From UBA9337 sp036584565 (GTDB lineage Bacteria > Patescibacteriota > Minisyncoccia > Moranbacterales > UBA9337), in the NCBI GenBank assembly GCA_036584565.1, contig JAZHDF010000032.1, positions 1 to 6,010 on the forward strand: 6,010 bases of DNA, written 5' to 3'. The notes beneath the pieces are model-generated. The model ran no database searches, was not told the DNA's origin, and was given only the letters and a program-made list of their open reading frames with translations. A program made the position numbers and the translations under genes. Shown in pieces: positions 1-5,312 of this stretch; positions within the stretch are counted from its first letter, which is position 1; every line of letters begins with the position of its first letter.

Positions 1-41
1 CTTGGTGTGATTTTTTTGAAGTTGAAAAATCCCAAAATGTA

Positions 42-70
42 TTGACACCTTACCTTAATTTTGGTAAATT
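42..70 (+). promoter_or_regulatory. sigma70-type promoter for ychF
   Basis: A consensus -35 box TTGACA (42-47) is followed after exactly 17 nt by TAAATT (65-70), giving a predicted transcript start near 77 and a leader of about 45 nt before ychF. The spacing matches the two stronger promoters in this window. A second -10-like string with an extended TG (TGCGATAAT, 73-81) lies just downstream but has no -35 at a workable distance. A small inverted repeat TTACC/GGTAA (50-54/63-67) sits in the spacer; its meaning is unknown. Confidence 0.5.
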
Positions 71-91
71 CGTGCGATAATTGTGGTGTTA

Positions 92-123
92 ACTTAATTA
101 CTAATAAACTAATTAACTAAAAT
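92..123 (+). repeat. degenerate 8-nt tandem repeat before ychF
   Basis: Four consecutive octamers (92-99, 100-107, 108-115, 116-123) each begin ACT and mostly read ACTAA or ACTTA. The array runs directly into the ychF start codon at 122. It occupies the place where a ribosome binding site would normally be, and no purine-rich Shine-Dalgarno is present. The repeat is imperfect and may be only low-complexity AT sequence. Confidence 0.4.
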
Positions 124-1174
124 GAAAATCGGAATTGTAGGACTACCTAATGTAGGAAAATCAACTTTATTTAAGGCCTTGACTAAAAAGGCAGTGGATA
201 TCAATAATTATCCTTTTTGCACCATTGAACCTAATGTGGGAATTGTCGAGGTGCCGGATGAGAGACTGCAAAAGTTAGCGGAGATGTCCAAAACGCAAAA
301 AATTGTTCCAGCGGTGGTGGAGTTTGTCGATATTGCCGGATTGGTCAAGGGAGCCTCGGAGGGAGAGGGTTTGGGTAATAAATTCCTAGCCAATATTCGC
401 GAAGTGGATGCGATTTTGCAAGTGGTGCGAGTTTTTAAAAACGATACTATTACTCACGTGCACAATGAAATTAATCCGCTGGAGGATATCGGTGTTATCG
501 AGACGGAGTTGGCTCTGGCGGATTTTGATACGGTCAATAAACGAATAGAGAAACTGTCTCGGGATGCAAAGCGGGGGGATAAGGAGTCAATTGTAAAATT
601 GGATGTTTGTGAAAAAATAAAAAAGACCTTGGAATCGGGCGAGTTGGCCAATGAGGCTGATTTGGATATAAATGATGAAGTAATAAAAATTGCAGTTAAG
701 GAATTGTCTTTGCTTACTATGAAACCGTTTTTATATGTTTATAATGTTTCCGATTTTGACAAAGTTTTGGATTCGAAATTAGAGGAGAAAAAGCATGTAA
801 AGATAGATATAAAAATAGAAGAAGAATTGGAGCAGATGACAGATGAGGAGATGAAGGAATTGGATCTAAAAACCAATTTGAATGAGCTGATTAAAAAATC
901 CTATGAACTTTTGGGATTAATTACTTTTTTAACTACCGGAGAAAAAGAAAGTCGGGCGTGGACAATCAAAAAAGGCTCAACCGCACCGGAAGCCGGAGTG
1001 GCCATTCATAACGATTTTAAAAACAAATTTATTTGCGCCGATGTGATTCGTTGGGATGAACTGCTTAAATATGGCTCGATGAGCAAGGCTAAGGAGGCGG
1101 GAAAAGTAAAGCAGGTGGGCAAGGATTATATAGTGGAAGACGGGGATGTGATGGAGTTCAGGATTGGAGGATAG
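122..1174 (+). CDS. ychF: Redox-regulated/ribosome-binding ATPase YchF (Obg-like, OLA1 family)
   Basis: This is a 350-residue YchF/OLA1 P-loop NTPase of the Obg group, a cytosolic protein that binds ribosomes and, in this family, prefers ATP over GTP. The G domain is visible from the N-terminus: Walker A GLPNVGKST (residues 7-15), the switch I region around NYPFCTIEPN (29-38), and switch II DIAGLVKGAS (70-79), where a leucine replaces the usual catalytic glutamine as in HAS-NTPases. A helical insert follows. The nucleotide-specificity motif is NVSD (208-211), where the family usually has NxxE. The C-terminal TGS domain (about 265-348) has the standard EKESRAWTIKKG and DGDVMEFR blocks. Length is slightly below the usual ~360. 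The ATG at 122 begins MKIGIVG, the expected start of the family; no Shine-Dalgarno precedes it. It is probably the first gene of a unit with the HIT gene 69 nt downstream. Confidence 0.96.
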   Translation: MKIGIVGLPNVGKSTLFKALTKKAVDINNYPFCTIEPNVGIVEVPDERLQKLAEMSKTQKIVPAVVEFVDIAGLVKGASEGEGLGNKFLANIREVDAILQVVRVFKNDTITHVHNEINPLEDIGVIETELALADFDTVNKRIEKLSRDAKRGDKESIVKLDVCEKIKKTLESGELANEADLDINDEVIKIAVKELSLLTMKPFLYVYNVSDFDKVLDSKLEEKKHVKIDIKIEEELEQMTDEEMKELDLKTNLNELIKKSYELLGLITFLTTGEKESRAWTIKKGSTAPEAGVAIHNDFKNKFICADVIRWDELLKYGSMSKAKEAGKVKQVGKDYIVEDGDVMEFRIGG

Positions 1175-1178
1175 AAGC

Positions 1179-1213
1179 AATTAAAAATTAAAAATGAAAA
1201 ATTATAAATAAAT
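1179..1213 (+). repeat. 7-nt quasi-tandem repeat in ychF-HIT spacer
   Basis: Five successive heptamers follow the ychF stop: AATTAAA twice (1179-1185, 1186-1192), then AATGAAA, AATTATA and the weaker AATAAAT. The remainder of the spacer is almost pure A/T and contains the inverted repeat ATTATAAAT (1201-1209) / ATTTATAAT (1235-1243), the second arm ending at the HIT start codon. No promoter or terminator is evident, so read-through from ychF is the simplest reading. Confidence 0.5.
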
Positions 1214-1243
1214 TTTAAATTATTTAATATTTAAATTTATAAT

Positions 1244-1672
1244 ATGAAAAAGAATTGTGTGGTTTGTAAGAGAATCAAGAAAATATTGAATGATGAAAAT
1301 CGTTATTTCGTAGCTGAATTAGAAACTGGTTACGTTGTCTTGGGCGATTATCAGTTTTATCGCGGTTATACTATATTTATTTGCAAAGAGCACAGGAAAG
1401 AACTACATGAATTGGAAGCAGATTTTCGCTTAAAATTTTTAGAAGAGATGAGTGTGGTTGCTGAGGCGGTTTACTTAGCTTTCAAGCCCGATAAACTTAA
1501 CTATGAGTTATTGGGAAATTTATATAATCATCTTCATTGGCATATTTTTCCACGTTATAAAGATGATATTAATCCCAATCTTCCCACTTGGTGCGTAAAA
1601 GAAAATATCCGATGCAATAAAAAATATATTCCATTAGAAAAGGAGTTGGAAAATTTAAAAAAAATCTTTTAG
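1244..1672 (+). CDS. HIT family protein (histidine-triad nucleotide hydrolase/transferase superfamily)
   Basis: This 142-residue protein carries the histidine triad H96-L-H98-W-H100-I-F inside the block LLGNLYNHLHWHIFPRY. It resembles bacterial HIT proteins with the pattern ELLGNxxxHLHWHxxPRY. Such proteins hydrolyse nucleotide phosphoramidates or dinucleoside polyphosphates through a nucleotidyl-histidine intermediate, normally on the central histidine of the triad (H98 here). An N-terminal CVVC pair (C5, C8) could bind zinc, as seen in some HIT proteins, perhaps with the CKEH histidine (H50). Two further cysteines (C117, C124) lie in the C-terminal tail. The true substrate cannot be told from sequence. 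The ATG at 1244 follows a very AT-rich spacer with TATAAT immediately before it; no Shine-Dalgarno is present. It lies between ychF and the groEL control region and is probably transcribed with ychF. Confidence 0.9.
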   Translation: MKKNCVVCKRIKKILNDENRYFVAELETGYVVLGDYQFYRGYTIFICKEHRKELHELEADFRLKFLEEMSVVAEAVYLAFKPDKLNYELLGNLYNHLHWHIFPRYKDDINPNLPTWCVKENIRCNKKYIPLEKELENLKKIF

Positions 1673-1741
1673 ATAAACTTAAATTAAATATAGCAATAGC
1701 TTAAATGATTGTTTGCTGATGACTAGTGACTAGTTTATTTC

Positions 1742-1770
1742 TTGACTAACTTTTTAAAATTTAATATTAT
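1742..1770 (+). promoter_or_regulatory. sigma70-type promoter for groEL
   Basis: The -35 box TTGACT (1742-1747) and -10 box TATTAT (1765-1770) are separated by exactly 17 nt, giving a predicted start near 1777. The start falls inside the CIRCE element that begins three bases after the -10 box, an arrangement that lets the repressor block initiation. The resulting groEL leader would be about 237 nt, unusually long for a chaperonin gene. Confidence 0.75.
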
Positions 1771-1773
1771 AGA

Positions 1774-1800
1774 TTAGCAGTTGAGGAGGGAGAGTGCTAA
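1774..1800 (+). promoter_or_regulatory. CIRCE operator (HrcA binding site)
   Basis: The element reads TTAGCAGTT, nine bases, then GAGTGCTAA. The known CIRCE consensus is TTAGCACTC-N9-GAGTGCTAA. The right arm matches 9/9, the left arm 7/9, and the spacer length is exactly 9. CIRCE is bound by the heat-shock repressor HrcA, whose activity depends on GroEL, so this predicts feedback control of groEL and an hrcA gene elsewhere in the genome. The spacer (1783-1791) is all purine. Confidence 0.88.
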
Positions 1801-1802
1801 AA

Positions 1803-1858
1803 TCATAGATCACATAGCATAAAACATTAGGCATAAAAAATAAAGCATAGGACATGTA
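1803..1858 (+). repeat. 7-nt quasi-repeat block in the groEL leader
   Basis: Eight consecutive heptamers fill this block. All but the second have CAT or AAT at heptamer positions 2-4, and GCATA recurs at 1817, 1831 and 1845, exactly 14 nt apart. It starts right after CIRCE and lies within the predicted groEL transcript. No start codon with a useful frame or groES remnant is seen. Confidence 0.5.
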
Positions 1859-1909
1859 ATTTTATGAACTTATGTCGCGTGATGAATTTGGCATAAATTA
1901 ATACGATAA

Positions 1910-1970
1910 ATTGAAATAGAATATATAATATATAAATAAAAAGAATATATAATATGCGATATTGAAATAG
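1910..1970 (+). repeat. AT-rich direct repeats in the groEL leader
   Basis: A 13-nt motif GAATATATAATAT occurs at 1919-1931 and again at 1943-1955 (24-nt period), and the pair is flanked by two copies of ATTGAAATAG at 1910-1919 and 1961-1970. The nested arrangement is visible directly; no function is recognised. Confidence 0.55.
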
Positions 1971-1971
1971 T

Positions 1972-2006
1972 TAAAATGTTTCATGTTCCATGTTATATGC
2001 TCCATG
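1972..2006 (+). repeat. heptamer array with ATG every 7 nt before groEL
   Basis: Five consecutive heptamers (1972-1978, 1979-1985, 1986-1992, 1993-1999, 2000-2006) all end in ATG, and three of them in CATG. This places ATG triplets at 1976, 1983, 1990, 1997 and 2004, covering all three frames upstream of the groEL start at 2014. The one in frame with groEL (1990) meets a TGA at 2005-2007, so it does not extend the protein. Confidence 0.55.
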
Positions 2007-2013
2007 AATAATT

Positions 2014-3663
2014 ATGAGCAAACAAATAAAATACGACGCGGATGCGCGTAAAAAAATTAAGGCGGGAATCGATCAGGTAGCCGATGCGGTCAAGGGAACG
2101 CTCGGACCCAAGGGGCGCAATGTTATCTTGGATAAAGGTTTCGGTTATCCGACTATCACCAATGACGGGGTAAGTATTGCCAAAGAAATCGAATTGGAGG
2201 ATAAATTTGAAAATGTGGGCGCTTCTTTGATTAAAGAAGTGGCTGATAAAACTAATGACGCGGCCGGAGACGGAACCACCACTTCGACCGTAATCACCCA
2301 AGCCTTGGTAAACGAAGGTCTTAAATATGTGGAAACCGGCATCAATCCGGTCGGAATCAGAAAAGGAATGGAAGAGGCTAAGAATGAAGTGATAAATATT
2401 TTAAAGAAAAATTCCAAGAAGATTTCCGCTCGAGCGGAAATTGCTCAAGTGGCTACGATCTCCGCTGAAAACGAAGAGATGGGAGAAATGATTGCCGATG
2501 TAATGGAAAAAGTCGGTAAAGACGGAGTGATTACCGTGGAGGAATCGCAGACCTTTGGGATGTCGACGGAAATTGTGGAAGGGATGAATTTTTCCAAGGG
2601 TTTTATTTCTCCTTATATGATTACCAACGTGGAGAATCAAACTGCGGAAATCAAGGATGCGCCGGTTTTGGTGACCGATCAAAAAATTTCTTCGATCAAT
2701 CAAATTTTACCGATTTTGGAAAAATTGACCAAATCCGGCACTAAAGACTTGGTAATTATTGCCGAAGATTTGAGCGGGGATGCGTTAGCTACTTTGGTGG
2801 TCAATAAATTGAGAGGAGTTTTGAATGTTTTGGCGATCAAAGCGCCGGAATTCGGAGAGTCTAAAAAAGATATGCTGGAGGACATCGCTATTTTGACCGG
2901 GGCGCAGGTTATCAGTGAGGAGAGAGGGATGACTTTGGAAAAGATCGAATTGGAGCACTTAGGAGAGGCGCAAAAGATAATTTCCACCAAAGACGATACG
3001 ACGATTATCGGTGGAAAAGGCAAGAAGAAAAATATCGATGAAAGGGTGGCTCTGATCAAAAAGCAAATCGAAAAATCGGAAAGCTCCTTTGATAAAACCA
3101 AACTGGGAAAAAGAATGGCCAAACTAGCTGGCGGAGTGGCGGTGATTAAAGTTGGCGCAGTAACCGAAACCGAACAAACCTATTTAAAACATAAAATGGA
3201 TGATGCTTTGGCAGCTACTCGGGCCGCCGTAGCCGAGGGAATTGTAGCCGGAGGAGGAACCGCTCTAGTAAAGGCGGTATCAACTTTGGCCAATAAAAAA
3301 GTGGGCGGAGACCATGAGTACCAGGCCGGATACAGCACCCTTTTAAAAGCCCTTAATGAACCGCTTAAACAAATTGTTATCAATGCCGGCAAAAGAGAAG
3401 CGGCCGTGGTATTGGATGAAGTGGTTAAATCCAAAAATGTTAACTTCGGCTATAACGCCAAAGATGATAAATATGAAGAGGATATGATCAAATCCGGAAT
3501 TATCGATCCGCTTAAGGTAACTCGAACCGCTTTGGAAAATGCGGTTTCGGTAGCAGCGATGCTTCTAACCACCGAGGCGGTAGTGACCGATTTGCCGGAA
3601 GAAAAAGGCGCGCATGTTCAAGGAATGCCGCCAATGGGCCCAGGTATGCCGGGGATGTTCTAA
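2014..3663 (+). CDS. groEL: Chaperonin GroEL (Hsp60, 60 kDa)
   Basis: This 549-residue group I chaperonin subunit forms double-ring ATP-driven folding cages in the cytosol. Full length is present: equatorial ATP site with NDG (50-52) and DGTTT (86-90), the catalytic aspartate in DDALAATRAA (D397, equivalent to E. coli D398), and the chaperonin signature region ending in AGGG (412-415). The apical domain (about 190-375) is intact and the C-terminus ends in the usual Gly-Met-rich tail (GMPPMGPGMPGMF). The normally conserved KAPGFGD block reads KAPEFGE (276-282). The start at 2014 gives the typical MSKQIKYDADARKK; no Shine-Dalgarno precedes it. The gene stands alone, with no groES before or after it, under a CIRCE-controlled promoter and with its own terminator. 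The co-chaperonin, if present, must be encoded elsewhere. Confidence 0.98.
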   Translation: MSKQIKYDADARKKIKAGIDQVADAVKGTLGPKGRNVILDKGFGYPTITNDGVSIAKEIELEDKFENVGASLIKEVADKTNDAAGDGTTTSTVITQALVNEGLKYVETGINPVGIRKGMEEAKNEVINILKKNSKKISARAEIAQVATISAENEEMGEMIADVMEKVGKDGVITVEESQTFGMSTEIVEGMNFSKGFISPYMITNVENQTAEIKDAPVLVTDQKISSINQILPILEKLTKSGTKDLVIIAEDLSGDALATLVVNKLRGVLNVLAIKAPEFGESKKDMLEDIAILTGAQVISEERGMTLEKIELEHLGEAQKIISTKDDTTIIGGKGKKKNIDERVALIKKQIEKSESSFDKTKLGKRMAKLAGGVAVIKVGAVTETEQTYLKHKMDDALAATRAAVAEGIVAGGGTALVKAVSTLANKKVGGDHEYQAGYSTLLKALNEPLKQIVINAGKREAAVVLDEVVKSKNVNFGYNAKDDKYEEDMIKSGIIDPLKVTRTALENAVSVAAMLLTTEAVVTDLPEEKGAHVQGMPPMGPGMPGMF

Positions 3664-3698
3664 ATTAATTAAAAATGAATAATTAAGAATTATAAATT
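3664..3698 (+). repeat. 7-nt quasi-repeat after groEL
   Basis: Five heptamers immediately after the groEL stop (3664, 3671, 3678, 3685, 3692) each end in AATT, with one AATG. The block separates the stop codon from the terminator hairpin and shows nothing else recognisable. Confidence 0.45.
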
Positions 3699-3709
3699 AA
3701 AGCGAATCA

Positions 3710-3739
3710 AAAAACTCTCTCAGAAATGGGAGAGTTTTT
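3710..3739 (+). terminator. intrinsic terminator of groEL
   Basis: A stem pairs CTCTCTC (3715-3721) with GGGAGAG (3728-3734), including one T-G wobble, around a 6-nt AGAAAT loop. It is extended by A5 (3710-3714) pairing with T5 (3735-3739), which supplies the U-tract. The symmetrical A/T ends could also allow weaker termination on the other strand. It separates groEL from the ATP synthase promoter 21 nt further on. Confidence 0.85.
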
Positions 3740-3760
3740 AAAACTGATTTATTTTCCTAT

Positions 3761-3789
3761 TTGACTTTTTTATTATTTGACGCTACAAT
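3761..3789 (+). promoter_or_regulatory. sigma70-type promoter of the ATP synthase operon
   Basis: TTGACT (3761-3766) and TACAAT (3784-3789) are separated by exactly 17 nt, close to consensus at both boxes. The predicted start is near 3796, leaving a leader of about 28 nt to the TTG start of the first gene, or about 61 nt to the alternative ATG at 3857. A second TTGAC at 3777 is too close to the -10 to serve. Confidence 0.75.
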
Positions 3790-3823
3790 AGACTGTGTTT
3801 AAGAAGATTTAAAAAGAAATAAA

Positions 3824-4054
3824 TTGGAAGAAAAAAATAATAAAACGGATAAAAAAATGTCTGTTTTTTCTTTGGTTTTTGAGTTGGGGTATTTAATTTC
3901 TTTGCCATTGGTTTTTTTTGCCTTAGGGGGTGCTTTTTTGGACAGGAAAATCAATTCCACCCCTTGGCTATTGCTCTTGGGAATGACTATTTCAATTTTT
4001 ATCTCCGGGTATCTGATCTATAAAAAGATAAAGAAAATTACAGATAATAAATAA
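3824..4054 (+). CDS. AtpZ/AtpI-family ATP synthase accessory protein
   Basis: This 76-residue membrane protein is the first gene of the ATP synthase operon, the position held by atpI/atpZ in many bacteria. Two membrane helices are evident (about 15-37 and 48-66), joined by a loop with GGAFLD (35-40) and TPW (46-48), followed by a glycine in helix 2, a pattern typical of the AtpZ/AtpI family. Members have been linked to c-ring assembly and Mg2+/Ca2+ uptake, but the role here is inferred from family and position. The start is uncertain: TTG at 3824 gives a Lys/Glu-rich N-terminus, while ATG at 3857 (residue 12) would give 65 residues and still keep both helices. Neither has a Shine-Dalgarno. 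The stop is 9 nt before atpB, so co-transcription is near certain. Confidence 0.82.
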   Translation: MEEKNNKTDKKMSVFSLVFELGYLISLPLVFFALGGAFLDRKINSTPWLLLLGMTISIFISGYLIYKKIKKITDNK

Positions 4055-4063
4055 AATTAATTT

Positions 4064-4822
4064 ATGGAAATTTCACTTACACCAGAATTAATAACAACCT
4101 TTCTCGGTTTTCCTATTACAAATTCTGTTTTAACAACTTTGTTGGTAAGTTTTATTATTATCGCAGCTTCCTTGTTGCTTCAAAAAAAAATTTCAAAAAT
4201 TCCCAAAGGCTTTCAAAATGTTGTCGAATTTATTTTGGAAGCCCTTTTAAATTTGGCGGATAATGTGACGGGAGATAGGGAAAAAAGCAAAAAGTTTTTC
4301 CCCTTTGTGGCGACTATATTTATTTTGGTGATAGTTTCTAATTGGGTTGGACTTATCCCGTCTCTTATCCCAGGGGGAACGCTGGGGATTTATGAAACAC
4401 ATGGTGGAGAAAATATTCTTATTCCGTTTATTAGAAGCGGAAGCGCCGATTTAAATATGACATTGGCAATTGCTTTGATTTCTGTAATAACCGCCCAAAT
4501 AATGGGAGTAGCGATGATTGGCGGTAGACATTATGCGGGTAAGTTTTTTGTAAGTCCTTTTAAAAAACCATATTTCATAGGAACATTCGTAGGACTCTTG
4601 GAGATAATTTCCGAATTCGCCAAAGTAGTCTCATTTTCTTTCCGTTTGTTTGGGAATGTATTTGCGGGGGAGGTTCTACTGACGGTAATGTTGATGCTGG
4701 TGCCGTATTTTGCTCCTTTACCATTTTTATTTTTGGAAATATTTGTTGGATTTGTGCAAGCGCTAGTATTTGCGATGTTAACTCTGGTTTTCTTCAAAAT
4801 GGCAACCGAGGCTCATAGCTAA
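4064..4822 (+). CDS. atpB: F1Fo ATP synthase subunit a
   Basis: This 252-residue integral membrane stator subunit forms the ion half-channels next to the c-ring. The diagnostic helix reads SFRLFGNVFAGE, with the essential arginine at R194 (equivalent to E. coli R210). The last helix carries GFVQALVFAMLT with Q232, the residue facing that arginine. The DLNMTLALAL-like block appears as DLNMTLAIAL (129-138). Roughly five to six hydrophobic segments are visible (about 20-40, 77-102, 131-153, 172-192, 196-215, 218-246). Length is normal for bacteria. The ATG at 4064 follows atpZ/I by 9 nt with an AT-rich, non-Shine-Dalgarno upstream. Unlike the close spacing on its left, 158 nt separate it from atpE. 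Confidence 0.96.
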   Translation: MEISLTPELITTFLGFPITNSVLTTLLVSFIIIAASLLLQKKISKIPKGFQNVVEFILEALLNLADNVTGDREKSKKFFPFVATIFILVIVSNWVGLIPSLIPGGTLGIYETHGGENILIPFIRSGSADLNMTLAIALISVITAQIMGVAMIGGRHYAGKFFVSPFKKPYFIGTFVGLLEIISEFAKVVSFSFRLFGNVFAGEVLLTVMLMLVPYFAPLPFLFLEIFVGFVQALVFAMLTLVFFKMATEAHS

Positions 4823-4851
4823 TCTTAATTAAAAGAATATTGTTGTATGGC

Positions 4852-4886
4852 TATATTATTAAATTCTTTAAATGTTTAATAATATA
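4852..4886 (+). repeat. perfect 12-bp inverted repeat between atpB and atpE
   Basis: TATATTATTAAA (4852-4863) is exactly complementary to TTTAATAATATA (4875-4886) around an 11-nt loop; an extra T-G pair can extend the inner end. The stem is all A/T and is not followed by a U-tract, so it does not look like a terminator. It lies 30 nt after the atpB stop. Confidence 0.6.
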
Positions 4887-4917
4887 TTGATTCAATAATT
4901 TATAATAAAATAATAAG

Positions 4918-4967
4918 AGTTAGTAATTGCTAGAATTTTTTAAATCAGCAACTAGCAGTTAATAACT
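4918..4967 (+). repeat. inverted repeat just upstream of atpE
   Basis: Arms of 16 nt, AGTTAGTAATTGCTAG (4918-4933) and CTAGCAGTTAATAACT (4952-4967), pair at 14 of 16 positions plus a T-G wobble, with an 18-nt loop. The right arm ends 13 nt before the atpE start, so the folded form could affect access of the ribosome to atpE or protect the 5' end of a processed atpE transcript. Confidence 0.6.
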
Positions 4968-4978
4968 AAAGACTAATT
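4951..4978 (+). repeat. 7-nt quasi-repeat before atpE
   Basis: Four consecutive heptamers (4951, 4958, 4965, 4972) all begin with the pattern RYTA: ACTAGCA, GTTAATA, ACTAAAG, ACTAATT. They end two bases before the atpE ATG and overlap the right arm of the inverted repeat. Confidence 0.45.
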
Positions 4979-4980
4979 TT

Positions 4981-5250
4981 ATGGCAGTGGAAGAAACAAA
5001 AGCCGTTGTTGAAGGCGCTATCAACAATGTTGAAGGAATGAAATCAATTGCAGCCGCAATCGCTATGGGATTGGGAGCGGTGGGGCCTGGTTTGGGTATC
5101 GGTATTTTAGCCTCTAAAGCTCTTGAGGCTATCGGGAGAAATCCGGAAGCTACACCAAAAATTCAAACCAATATGATTTTGGCCATCGCTTTTACCGAAG
5201 CTATTGCAATCTATGCCTTGGTAGTCGCTTTGATTATTAAATTTGTGTAA
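4981..5250 (+). CDS. atpE: F1Fo ATP synthase subunit c (proteolipid)
   Basis: This 89-residue helical hairpin forms the rotating c-ring. Helix 1 carries the glycine-rich packing motif with GPGLGIG (35-41), the polar loop reads GRNPEA (52-57), and helix 2 has the ion-binding carboxylate E73 in FTEAIAIYAL. Compared with the known Na+ site of Ilyobacter c subunit (Gln in helix 1, Glu-Ser in helix 2), the matching positions here are I40 and E73-A74, so proton coupling is expected. The first ~20 residues are a polar extension beyond the usual 70-80 residue form; the internal ATG at residue 20 (5038) would give a 70-residue protein, but the upstream start is the one preceded by the AT-rich context shared by the other genes. 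Stem-loops lie on both sides of the gene. Confidence 0.95.
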   Translation: MAVEETKAVVEGAINNVEGMKSIAAAIAMGLGAVGPGLGIGILASKALEAIGRNPEATPKIQTNMILAIAFTEAIAIYALVVALIIKFV

Positions 5251-5251
5251 G

Positions 5252-5305
5252 CAGTGATTAAAGCACAGTGAACAGCTAGTTCTGTTCATTGACCTTTGAT
5301 TATTG
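5252..5305 (+). repeat. long stem-loop directly after atpE
   Basis: Starting two bases after the atpE stop, CAGTGAACAG (5266-5275) pairs with CTGTTCATTG (5282-5291) around a 6-nt CTAGTT loop. After a 2x2 internal loop, 5252-5263 pairs with 5294-5305 over 12 positions with three G-T wobbles. No U-tract follows. The position suggests a 3' stabilising or processing hairpin for atpE mRNA, though leaky termination cannot be excluded. Confidence 0.65.
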
Positions 5306-5312
5306 TTAAAAA

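Larger units (their letters stand above)
1673..2013 (+). other. HIT-groEL intergenic region (groEL control region and long leader)
   Basis: This 341-nt stretch holds no credible coding sequence on either strand and no groES-like peptide. From left to right it contains a (GACTAGT)2 direct repeat (1721-1734), the groEL promoter (1742-1770), a CIRCE operator (1774-1800), a heptamer-patterned block (1803-1858), a duplicated AT-rich motif (1910-1970), and a run of heptamers ending in ATG (1972-2006) just before groEL. I found no convincing terminator for the upstream unit. Confidence 0.8.

Noticed and set aside
1238..1243. TATAAT directly before the HIT start codon as a promoter
   Set aside because: It would place the transcript start inside the coding sequence, and no -35 is present at the right distance.
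1692..1717. AGCAA...TTGCT inverted repeat after the HIT gene as a terminator
   Set aside because: The stem is only 5 bp with a 16-nt loop and no U-tract follows.
2145..2417. Open frames on the minus strand within groEL, ychF, atpB and atpF (60-140 codons)
   Set aside because: They lie wholly or almost wholly inside well-supported + strand genes, have no recognisable domains and no promoter, and look like antisense shadows.
4901..4906. Perfect TATAAT in the atpB-atpE gap as an internal atpE promoter
   Set aside because: No -35 box lies at 16-18 nt upstream, and the string is expected by chance in such AT-rich sequence.
5252..5305. Operon-ending terminator after atpE
   Set aside because: The stem is long but is followed by GTTAAAAAG, not a U-tract, and atpF and atpH continue the operon in the standard order.
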